Assembly (NCBI GenBank): GCA_036389715.1
Contig: DASVWH010000069.1
Coordinates: 1-6,444, forward strand
Source: DASVWH01 sp036389715
GTDB lineage: Bacteria; Acidobacteriota; Blastocatellia; Pyrinomonadales; Pyrinomonadaceae
Length of the DNA: 6,444 bases
Direction: 5' to 3'
The position numbers and the translations under genes were made by a program. Below the pieces are notes generated by a model. That model saw nothing but the letters and a program-made list of their open reading frames with translations, had not been told where the DNA came from and searched no databases. Positions within the stretch are counted from its first letter, which is position 1, and each line of letters begins with the position of its first letter. Shown in pieces: positions 1-6,008 of the stretch.

Positions 1-1
1 G

Positions 2-790
2 CACCAGATAGTCAAGATCGGCGAGTTGCAGGCCAAGTACCTGCTCGACCGCGTGGCGAAAGGGAACTACTTAATCATCGGCGGCTCGCCGACCGACAAC
101 AACGCTGTGCTCCTGCACGACGGGCAGCTCAATATCTTGAAGCCAGCCGTTGACCGCGGCGATGTCAAGATCGTGGCCGACCAGTATTCAAAGGAGTGGC
201 TGGCGAGCGAGGCGCTGAAGAACACCGAGAACGCGCTGACGCAGAACAACAACAACATCCAGGCCGTCGTCGCCTCTAATGACGGGACGGCGGGCGGCGT
301 TATCCAGGCGCTCGGGCCGCTCGCGGGGAACCCGGTCCTCGTCTCGGGCCAGGATGCGGAGCTTCCGGCCTGCCAGCGAATCGTCGAAGGCAAGCAGGCG
401 ATGACCGTCTACAAGCCCATCAAGCCGCTGGCCTTCAGCGCCGTCGAATCCGCCATCAAGCTGGCCAACGGCGAACAGGTCGCGGCCGGGGACAAGATCA
501 ACAACGGCAAGATTGACGTGCCCTCGATCTTGCAGGAGCCCATCGCCGTTGACAAAAACAACATGATGGAGACGGTCATCAAGGACGGCTATCACACTTT
601 GGAGGAAGTCTATAAGAACGTCCCGAAGGAGCAGTGGCCCAAAGCCGCTGCTGCCGCCGCCACCCTGACTCCTGCCAAGGGCGAACCAGTCGCGCGCGGC
701 AGCTCTCCGCTTGCGTCCGGACGTCTCTCTTCGTTTGCCACGGGCGGCCTGCTGCTGGCGGCCTTCTGTCTCTTCAAGGTGCGCGGATGA
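2..790 (+). CDS. xylF: D-xylose-type ABC transporter substrate-binding protein (5'-truncated by window edge)
   Basis: Periplasmic sugar-binding component of a CUT2-type ABC importer; it captures a sugar and delivers it to the permease. The window shows its last 262 residues, beginning in-frame at base 2. The signal peptide and most of the N-terminal lobe lie upstream. Numbering from the first visible residue, three blocks match E. coli XylF closely as I recall it: GGSPTDNN (27-34), VVASNDGTAGG (89-99) and SGQDAE followed by MTVYKP (115-139). The C-terminal block with INNGKIDVPS and VIKDGYHTLEEVYKNVP is also XylF-like. Homology seems to end near residue 214 (QWPK). A 48-residue tail follows: Ala-rich, then Pro/Ser/Gly-containing, then a hydrophobic stretch at 245-258 and a basic end (KVRG). 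That tail is unusual for the family. The stop overlaps the xylG start as ATGA, which supports the reading frame to its end. Sugar specificity cannot be fixed from sequence alone: xylose, glucose or another aldose are possible. Confidence 0.93.
   Translation, partial: HQIVKIGELQAKYLLDRVAKGNYLIIGGSPTDNNAVLLHDGQLNILKPAVDRGDVKIVADQYSKEWLASEALKNTENALTQNNNNIQAVVASNDGTAGGVIQALGPLAGNPVLVSGQDAELPACQRIVEGKQAMTVYKPIKPLAFSAVESAIKLANGEQVAAGDKINNGKIDVPSILQEPIAVDKNNMMETVIKDGYHTLEEVYKNVPKEQWPKAAAAAATLTPAKGEPVARGSSPLASGRLSSFATGGLLLAAFCLFKVRG
776..781 (+). promoter_or_regulatory. Shine-Dalgarno of xylG, inside the 3' end of xylF
   Basis: AAGGTG lies 5 bases before the ATG at 787. It fixes the xylG start there rather than at the in-frame ATG at 634, which would add 51 residues with no ABC homology. 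Because the site is inside xylF and the genes overlap as ATGA, translation of xylG is probably coupled to xylF. Confidence 0.6.
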
Positions 791-2391
791 GCAGGGAACA
801 AGCGCCGCTGCTGGAGATGCGCGAGATTACCAAGTCGTTTCCGGGGGTGCGCGCACTCGACGGGGTCAGCTTCGACCTCCGGGCTGGCGAGCTGCACGCG
901 CTGGTGGGAGAAAACGGCGCGGGCAAGTCTACCTTGATGAAGGTGCTCGGCGGCGTCTACCCGTACCCGCAATATGGCGGCGAGGTGAGAATCGCGGGCC
1001 AGCTGCGCCGCTTCACGGGCGTCCGCGATGCCGAGCAGGCGCAGATAGCCGTCATCTTTCAAGAACTCTCGCTCGTCAAGGAGATGACGGTCGGCGAAAA
1101 TATCTTTCTCGGCCGCGAGCCGCGCCGCCTGGGCGTCGTCCGCTGGGATGAGCTTTACAGCCGGGCGCGCCGTCTGCTCGAAGACCTGCGTCTCGACATT
1201 GACCCGCGAACGCCCGTCGGCCAGCTCGGCATAGGGCAGCAGCAGCTCGTCGAAATCGCCAAGGCTCTTTCGCAGGAGGCGCGCATCCTGGTCCTGGACG
1301 AGCCGACCGCCGCCCTGACCGAAACCGAGGTCGAGACTCTCTTCGGGATTCTCAACCGCCTGCGCGAGCGCGGCGTCGGGATGATCTACATCTCGCACAA
1401 GCTGGACGAAGTCTTTCGCATGGCGGACCGGATCACGGTCCTGCGCGACGGGCGCACCGTCGGCACTGAAGCCGCCAGCGCCCTCGACGAGCGGCGCGTC
1501 ATCGCGCGGATGGTCGGGCGCGAGGTCGGCGACATCTTCCCGCGCGCCGAGCACGAGCGTGGCGAGCAGGTCTTCGAGGCGCGCGGCGTGACGGTCGAAG
1601 ACCCGAACATCAAGGGCAAGCTCTTAGTCAACAACGTCAGCTTCGGCGTGCGGCGCGGCGAGGTCCTCGGCATCGCCGGATTGATGGGTGCAGGGCGCAG
1701 CGACCTGCTGATGGCCATCTTCGGCGCACACGCGGGCCGCACCTCCGGCGAACTCCTGGTCGAGGGAAAACCCGTCCGCATCAGTCGCCCGGCGGATGCC
1801 ATCAGGCACGGCATCGGCTTCGTCACCGAAGACCGCAAGAGGTTCGGCCTGATACTGGACCAGACGATTCTCAACAACATGACGATGGCAGGTCTGGCGC
1901 GTCTCTCCGGGCGCTTTGTGACGAATATTGATGCCGAGACGATGGCTGGCGAGCGGTCCATGCGCGAGCTGCGCGTCAAGGCCCCGTCCGTCCTGACGGT
2001 GGCCGGGACGCTCTCTGGCGGCAATCAGCAGAAGGTGGTCCTCGCCAAGTGGCTCCTGACCAATCCGCGCGTGCTCTTTCTGGACGAGCCGACGCGCGGC
2101 ATAGATGTCGGCGCGAAGCAGGAGATTTACGCGCAGATCAACCGGCTGGCCCGTGACGGGCTGGCCATCGTGCTCGTCTCGTCGGAACTGCCGGAAGTCC
2201 TCGGACTCTCGGACCGCGTGCTGGTCCTGCACGAGGGACGCATCACGGGCGAATTTACCCGCGCCGAAGCGACGCCGGAAACCGTCATGTCTTGTGCGAC
2301 GGGCCATCAACGAAGCGGCCGGATGCCGGAGACTAGAGCTGGCGCGGAGAACGAGTCTCCGGGCTCAGCCGTGAACCAGGCTCTGAACTAA
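787..2391 (+). CDS. xylG: D-xylose-type ABC transporter ATP-binding protein (two ABC domains)
   Basis: Cytoplasmic ATPase that powers sugar import through XylH. It has 534 residues (E. coli XylG is about 513) and two tandem ABC domains, as in all CUT2 sugar ATPases. Domain 1: Walker A GENGAGKST (41-49), Q-loop Q92, signature LGIGQQQ (147-153), Walker B ILVLDEPTAAL (167-177), H-loop His204. Domain 2: degenerate Walker A GLMGAGRS (298-305, Arg replacing the usual Lys), signature LSGGNQQK (409-416), Walker B and D-loop VLFLDEPTRGIDVG (429-442), followed by an SSELPEV motif in place of the H-loop His. The degenerate second site and the Gly in the first signature are normal for this family, so they do not indicate decay. 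The last ~30 residues are a hydrophilic tail that I could not match. The start at 787 is chosen because of its Shine-Dalgarno and the 4-base overlap with xylF. xylH follows after 41 bases. Confidence 0.96.
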   Translation: MSREQAPLLEMREITKSFPGVRALDGVSFDLRAGELHALVGENGAGKSTLMKVLGGVYPYPQYGGEVRIAGQLRRFTGVRDAEQAQIAVIFQELSLVKEMTVGENIFLGREPRRLGVVRWDELYSRARRLLEDLRLDIDPRTPVGQLGIGQQQLVEIAKALSQEARILVLDEPTAALTETEVETLFGILNRLRERGVGMIYISHKLDEVFRMADRITVLRDGRTVGTEAASALDERRVIARMVGREVGDIFPRAEHERGEQVFEARGVTVEDPNIKGKLLVNNVSFGVRRGEVLGIAGLMGAGRSDLLMAIFGAHAGRTSGELLVEGKPVRISRPADAIRHGIGFVTEDRKRFGLILDQTILNNMTMAGLARLSGRFVTNIDAETMAGERSMRELRVKAPSVLTVAGTLSGGNQQKVVLAKWLLTNPRVLFLDEPTRGIDVGAKQEIYAQINRLARDGLAIVLVSSELPEVLGLSDRVLVLHEGRITGEFTRAEATPETVMSCATGHQRSGRMPETRAGAENESPGSAVNQALN

Positions 2392-2422
2392 GCTCTAATC
2401 TCTGCCATCGGACCCCTTAAAC

Positions 2423-2426
2423 GGAG
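2423..2426 (+). promoter_or_regulatory. Shine-Dalgarno of xylH
   Basis: GGAG sits 6 bases before the ATG at 2433 in the 41-base xylG-xylH gap, at near-ideal spacing. It supports this start although it gives XylH a long hydrophilic N-terminus. Confidence 0.6.
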
Positions 2427-2432
2427 TTTCCC

Positions 2433-3662
2433 ATGAACGAGCAAGCGCCGGCCAACGAGCCGATGATTGACCGCCCGCCGGTGACGGCCGACTCTGCGCC
2501 GCCGACCGTCGAGGCGCAGGGCTCCGCGCAGATCGGCATCGGCGGGCTCAGGATTTCGACGACGACGCTGCGGGCCTACACGATGGTCTTCGCGCTGCTG
2601 GCCATCTGGGCCGTCTTTCATTACACGACGGGCCAGACCTTTCTCGGCGCGCGCAATCTCTCGAAGCTCCTCCAACAGTCGGCCGTGACGGGCGTGCTCT
2701 CGGTCGGGATGCTGATGGTGATCGTGGCCGGGCAGATAGATTTGTCCGTCGGCTCGGTGGTCGGCCTGGCCGGGGGAATGGCGGCGATGGCGCAGGGCTG
2801 GGGCGTGCTGCCCTCGCTCGGGATGGCCATCCTCGTCGGTCTGGTCATCGGCGCGATACACGGCGTGCTCGTCGCTTACGTCAATATTCCTGCCTTCATA
2901 GTCACGCTCGGCGGGATGCTGGCCTGGGCCGGGGTGACGCTCGGGTTGATGAAGGGCGAGACGATTACGCTCTCGCTGCCGGAGTTTCGCGCCATCGGGC
3001 TGAACTACGTCGCGCCGATGATCGGCAACGCCCTGGCGGTCGCCGCCATAGCCTTTATCGTCTGGTCCACGATGCGGCGCAACAGCGCGCGGCGGCGTCA
3101 TAATCTTGCGGCCCAGGGGACGGGCGCGACCATCATTCGCATCGCGCTGCCGTCAATCGTGATCGCGCTCTTCGTCTACCTGATGAACAAGCAGGGAGGC
3201 GTGCCCATCTCTGTTTTCATCATGCTGATGGTCGCGCTGGCCGGGGCCTTCGTCACGCAGAACACGACCTTCGGGCGCTATCTCTACGCCATCGGCGGCA
3301 ACCCGGACGCAGCCCGCCTCTCCGGCATCAGCCTGCGTCGTCACATCCTGTCGGCCTTCTGCATCATGGGCGCGCTGGCGGGCCTGGCCGCACTGATTCA
3401 CACGGCGCGGCAGGGCAGCGCCGCCCCGGAAGCCGGTAAGCTGATGGAACTCGACGCGATTGCGGCCTGCGTCATCGGCGGGACGAGCCTGATGGGCGGG
3501 CGCGGGACGGTCTTCGGCGCGATTCTCGGCGCGCTGATTATGGCAAGCCTGGATAACGGGATGTCGCTGCTAGATTTTCAGAGCTACATTCAGCCGATGG
3601 TCAAGGGCCTGGTGCTGGTCGCGGCCGTCGGCTTCGATATGCTCGGCCGCCGACGCAGCTAG
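2433..3662 (+). CDS. xylH: D-xylose-type ABC transporter permease
   Basis: Inner-membrane channel subunit of the importer, 409 residues (E. coli XylH is about 393). It would form a dimer contacted by XylG on the cytoplasmic side and XylF on the periplasmic side. Residues 1-45 are hydrophilic and rich in Pro, Ala and Glu. About ten hydrophobic segments follow, near 48-64, 84-101, 103-120, 128-150, 152-172, 194-212, 234-252, 257-275, 303-325, 343-372 and 388-404, some of which may be re-entrant or merged. Family landmarks are GQIDLSVGSVVGL (100-112), IPAFIVTLGGM (152-162), the GGNPDAARLSGI coupling-loop region (288-299) and ELDAIAACVIGGTSLMGG (339-356), all very close to E. coli XylH as I recall it. 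A basic stretch MRRNSARRRH (214-223) lies between two hydrophobic segments and is probably cytoplasmic. The protein ends MLGRRRS. It is the third gene of the xylFGH operon. Confidence 0.96.
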   Translation: MNEQAPANEPMIDRPPVTADSAPPTVEAQGSAQIGIGGLRISTTTLRAYTMVFALLAIWAVFHYTTGQTFLGARNLSKLLQQSAVTGVLSVGMLMVIVAGQIDLSVGSVVGLAGGMAAMAQGWGVLPSLGMAILVGLVIGAIHGVLVAYVNIPAFIVTLGGMLAWAGVTLGLMKGETITLSLPEFRAIGLNYVAPMIGNALAVAAIAFIVWSTMRRNSARRRHNLAAQGTGATIIRIALPSIVIALFVYLMNKQGGVPISVFIMLMVALAGAFVTQNTTFGRYLYAIGGNPDAARLSGISLRRHILSAFCIMGALAGLAALIHTARQGSAAPEAGKLMELDAIAACVIGGTSLMGGRGTVFGAILGALIMASLDNGMSLLDFQSYIQPMVKGLVLVAAVGFDMLGRRRS

Positions 3663-3778
3663 GGCAGCTAAGCGGCCGTAGCCCAGTCATTTAAGCGAGT
3701 GGGCGGTCCGCCTTCCGGTTGCCGGGGCGGCACAGATCAACCGGCCGCGGCCTTGATGGCTATCCGTAACGATTGAGT
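3663..3778 (+). other. Intergenic region between xylH and the ROK kinase, with inverted repeats
   Basis: This 116-base gap holds several GC-rich inverted repeats. GGGC at 3662-3665 can pair with GCCC at 3681-3684 just after the xylH stop. GGCG (3702-3705) can pair with CGCC (3709-3712). A longer hairpin at 3708-3730 uses the same CCGCC bases, so those two are mutually exclusive. A perfect 10-base palindrome GGCCGCGGCC lies at 3743-3752. A six-codon open frame (MAIRND, 3756-3776) ends just before the kinase start. I see no convincing -35/-10 promoter, and GC-rich palindromes arise readily by chance in such DNA. Confidence 0.4.
3708..3730 (+). terminator. GC-rich stem-loop, possible terminator or mRNA-stability hairpin after xylH
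   Basis: CCGCC (3708-3712) pairs with GGCGG (3726-3730), and CCGG (3715-3718) pairs with CCGG (3722-3725). This gives nine G-C pairs with a two-base TT bulge and a three-base TTG loop. No T-run follows (the next bases are CACAGATCAA), so it does not look like a classic intrinsic terminator. It could instead protect the upstream transport mRNA or attenuate readthrough into the kinase gene. Confidence 0.25.
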
Positions 3779-4780
3779 ATGAGAGAAGCCGACCAAGTGC
3801 AACGCGAAGATACTTCGCCTAACGACCTTGTCATCGCCGCCGACCTCGGCGGAACACACCTGCGCGCGGCCACCGTTGACGGCCGGGGGCGTGTCCATCA
3901 GCGCGTCAAGCAGCAGACGCCGAAGGCCGAGAAGCCGGACGAGATCGTGCGGGCCATCGTCGGAGCGGCGCGCGAATGCGAGCAGCGCAGCCGGGACAGC
4001 GGCGCTCGCATCCGCGCTCTCTCGGTCGTCGTCCCCGGCACGGTGCAGGTCGAAAACGGAGTCGTCACGAAGGCCCCGAACGTTCCGAGCCTGGATGGAT
4101 TTCGTCTCGGCGCAGCGCTGCAAAGCGAGCTGCAATGGCCCGCCGTGCTGGAAAACGACGCCAACGCGGCGGCGGTCGGAGAGATGTGGCAGGGAGCCGG
4201 GCGCGGCCACCGGACGATTATCTGCGTCACGCTCGGGACGGGCGTCGGCGGCGGGATCGTGCTCGACGGCAAGCTCTGGCGCGGCATTGACGGCTCGGCG
4301 GGCGAGATCGGCCACATCGGCGTCGAGCCCCTCGGCGGCGCGGCCTGCACCTGCGGCAGCCGCGGCTGCCTGGAAGTCTACGCTTCCGCAACCGCCATCG
4401 TCAGGATGACGCGCGAGGCGCGACCGCGTTATCCGAACTCGCCGCTGCACACCAGCGAGGATTTGACGGCGGCGGCCATCTACCGCCGCGGGACCGAAGG
4501 CGACGAGCTGGCGCTGGAAGTTTTTCGCCGGATGGGGATTTATCTGGGCGTCGGGCTGGCGAGCCTTATCAACATCTTCAATCCGGAGGTGATGGTCCTC
4601 GGCGGCGGCGTCGCGGACGGCTGGGAGCTGTTCATCCAGCACGTTCGCGAGCAGGTCTCGATGCGCGCCTTTCCCGTCCCGGCACGCCGCGCAGAGATCG
4701 TCAAGGCCGAGTGCGGCGACGATGCCGGGCTGATGGGCGCGGCGCACATCGCCTTTACGCAGCAGGGCGCGAGGGGCTGA
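3779..4780 (+). CDS. glk: ROK-family sugar kinase, probable glucokinase
   Basis: Cytoplasmic kinase of the ROK family (333 residues), predicted to transfer phosphate from ATP to C6 of a hexose, most likely glucose. Visible motifs: the phosphate-binding DLGGTHLR (22-29); ENDANAAA (125-132) with catalytic Asp127; the glycine-rich LGTGVGGGIV; EIGHIGVEP with Glu176 and zinc ligand His179; and the ROK zinc cluster CTCGSRGCLE (190-199, Cys190, Cys192, Cys197) with sugar-contacting Glu199. Near the C-terminus, NIFNPEVMVLGGGV and a glycine-rich DDAGLMGAA complete the fold. Only 21 residues precede DLGGT, so there is no helix-turn-helix domain and it is not a NagC/XylR-type repressor. The start is uncertain: ATG at 3779 has no clear Shine-Dalgarno; TTG at 3773 and GTG at 3797 are alternatives. 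Fructokinase, N-acetylglucosamine or N-acetylmannosamine kinase activity cannot be excluded, but its place between a sugar importer and a phosphofructokinase favours a hexokinase role. Confidence 0.9.
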   Translation: MREADQVQREDTSPNDLVIAADLGGTHLRAATVDGRGRVHQRVKQQTPKAEKPDEIVRAIVGAARECEQRSRDSGARIRALSVVVPGTVQVENGVVTKAPNVPSLDGFRLGAALQSELQWPAVLENDANAAAVGEMWQGAGRGHRTIICVTLGTGVGGGIVLDGKLWRGIDGSAGEIGHIGVEPLGGAACTCGSRGCLEVYASATAIVRMTREARPRYPNSPLHTSEDLTAAAIYRRGTEGDELALEVFRRMGIYLGVGLASLINIFNPEVMVLGGGVADGWELFIQHVREQVSMRAFPVPARRAEIVKAECGDDAGLMGAAHIAFTQQGARG

Positions 4781-4825
4781 CGGGCGAGCGCAACCGCATC
4801 GTCGTCAGGCGAAACGGGAAGCGTC

Positions 4826-4843
4826 GGCCCGGCACGTGCGGCC
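4826..4843. repeat. Imperfect inverted repeat upstream of the phosphofructokinase gene
   Basis: GGCC (4826-4829) and GGCC (4840-4843) flank the perfect palindrome GCACGTGC (4832-4839), with two unpaired bases on the left. It lies 46 bases before the phosphofructokinase start in the 109-base gap after the kinase gene. It could be an operator for a dimeric regulator or a small hairpin. I recognise no named consensus here and no convincing promoter beside it. Confidence 0.2.
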
Positions 4844-4869
4844 TTTGTCACTCAATCTATCTTCATCGA

Positions 4870-4874
4870 GGGAG
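4870..4874 (+). promoter_or_regulatory. Candidate Shine-Dalgarno of the phosphofructokinase gene, long spacing
   Basis: GGGAG, part of GAGGGAG at 4868-4874, is the only good ribosome-binding sequence near the ATG at 4890. The spacing of 15 bases is longer than usual. The start is nevertheless secure, because the family motif beginning IGVLTGGGDAPG starts only seven residues after this Met. Confidence 0.4.
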
Positions 4875-4889
4875 TAAGCTGTAGTTTTC

Positions 4890-6008
4890 ATGGCTGAAGT
4901 AAAACGCATAGGGGTCTTGACCGGAGGGGGCGATGCGCCGGGATTGAACCCGGCTATCAAGGGGCTGGTCTATCGTGCTTCCGAGCACAACATCGAAGTC
5001 GTCGGGCTTTACGACGGTTGGCGCGGGCTGCTTAATCCGGCTGTGGGCGCGCTCTCGCTCGACCGGGCGAAGGTGCGACGCTGGGACCGCGACGGCGGGA
5101 CCAATCTCGGCTCGTCGCGGACCAATCCCTTCAGGTCAACGACCGAAGAGGGAGAGCGCATTGATAGGTCGGACGAGGTTCTGGCCAACATCGAGCGGCT
5201 CGGCCTTGATGCCGTCGTCGCGTGCGGCGGCGAAGATACGCTCGGCGTCGCCGCCAGGTTGTCGGAAAAGGGACTCAAGGTCGTCGGCATTCCGAAGACC
5301 ATCGACAAGGATTTGGCGGGCACGGACTACACGCTCGGGTTCGACACCGCGCTGCGGAATGTCGCCGAAGTGATCGAGCGTTCGCGGACGCCCGCAGGCT
5401 CACACGGCTGGGTGCAGATCATCGAAGTCATGGGCCGCCACGCCGGACACCTCGCGCTCTGGGCCGGGGTGGCGGGCCAGGCGGATTTGATACTCATTCC
5501 CGAACACCCCTTCCGCTACGAGAAGATTTACCAGCACCTGAAGGAGCGCCTCGGCGAGACGATTGGCTACCCGCGCGACGAGCAGCGCCCGCGCTATTCG
5601 GTCATCGTCGTTGCGGAGGGCGCATACGCTGAAGACGGCGAGCTGATTACGGTTGACGACCGCCATGATGCCTTCGGGCACGCGCGGCTCGGCGGCATCG
5701 GCGAGGTGCTCGCCCGCAGGATTATGAGCGAGACGCACTACGACGCACGCTCGGCCATGCTCGGCCACCCGCAGCGCGGCGGCACGCCCTCGCCAGTTGA
5801 CCGCATCATGGGCCTCATCTTCGGAGGACGCGCCGCGGATGCGGTCGCCGCGGGCGAGTTCGGGCAGATGGTCTCGGCGCGCGGCGTCGCGCCCGCCTGC
5901 GACCTCTCGCTCGTAGATATTTCGTCCGTGCTCGGCCAGATCAACATCGTGGACGTTGCGCGCCACTACGACACGGAGCGTTATCACCTGAAGGGAATCG
6001 GAATGTAA
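4890..6008 (+). CDS. pfp: 6-phosphofructokinase, PfkA family, predicted pyrophosphate-dependent
   Basis: Converts fructose 6-phosphate to fructose 1,6-bisphosphate in the cytoplasm (372 residues; E. coli PfkA is 320). Motifs: GVLTGGGDAPGLN (8-20), GGTNLGSSRTNPF, GGEDT (113-117), PKTIDKD (135-141) with catalytic Asp139, MGRHAG (181-186), a PEHPF sugar-phosphate motif and LGHPQRGGTPSPVDR near the C-terminus. Two residues decide the phosphoryl donor in this family. Where ATP enzymes such as E. coli PfkA have Gly104 and Gly124, this protein has Asp116 and Lys136, the combination known from PPi-dependent enzymes. By that rule it uses PPi, making the step reversible; automatic annotation would probably call it ATP-dependent. 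The residues aligning with E. coli effector Arg21 and Arg25 are Lys24 and Tyr28, so classical ADP/PEP control is unlikely. Asn128 of the E. coli TIDND motif is replaced by Lys140. The gene follows the ROK kinase by 109 bases, and its stop overlaps the next start by one base. Confidence 0.93.
   Translation: MAEVKRIGVLTGGGDAPGLNPAIKGLVYRASEHNIEVVGLYDGWRGLLNPAVGALSLDRAKVRRWDRDGGTNLGSSRTNPFRSTTEEGERIDRSDEVLANIERLGLDAVVACGGEDTLGVAARLSEKGLKVVGIPKTIDKDLAGTDYTLGFDTALRNVAEVIERSRTPAGSHGWVQIIEVMGRHAGHLALWAGVAGQADLILIPEHPFRYEKIYQHLKERLGETIGYPRDEQRPRYSVIVVAEGAYAEDGELITVDDRHDAFGHARLGGIGEVLARRIMSETHYDARSAMLGHPQRGGTPSPVDRIMGLIFGGRAADAVAAGEFGQMVSARGVAPACDLSLVDISSVLGQINIVDVARHYDTERYHLKGIGM
5991..5996 (+). promoter_or_regulatory. 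Candidate Shine-Dalgarno of the aminotransferase gene
   Basis: AAGGGA inside the end of the phosphofructokinase gene lies 11 bases before the ATG at 6008. With the TAATG stop-start overlap it suggests reinitiation by ribosomes finishing the phosphofructokinase. Confidence 0.35.

Noticed and set aside
634..786. Upstream in-frame start for xylG at 634
   Set aside because: The added 51 residues are Cys/Arg-rich, lack homology and overlap xylF in another frame; ATG 787 has a Shine-Dalgarno and family-like N-terminus.
610..1554. 314-residue open frame on the minus strand opposite xylG
   Set aside because: Same cause: it lies opposite clear ABC ATPase motifs and has low-complexity composition without a family signature.
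1678..1701. Degenerate second Walker A in XylG as a sign of decay
   Set aside because: Replacement of the Walker A Lys by Arg in the second ABC domain is the norm in sugar ATPases of this family.
3737..4747. 336-residue open frame on the minus strand opposite the ROK kinase
   Set aside because: It is a shadow of GC-rich codon bias: the + strand protein has full ROK motifs, while the minus product is Asp/Arg/Ala-rich with no recognisable domain.
3779..4780. ROK-family transcriptional repressor
   Set aside because: No helix-turn-helix domain precedes the ATP-binding motif, which begins at residue 22, and the catalytic Asp and zinc site are intact.
4845..4863. Sigma-70 promoter (TTGTCA with TATCTT) before the phosphofructokinase gene
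   Set aside because: The two boxes are only about 7 bases apart, far short of the required 16-18; no better -10 is seen at proper spacing.
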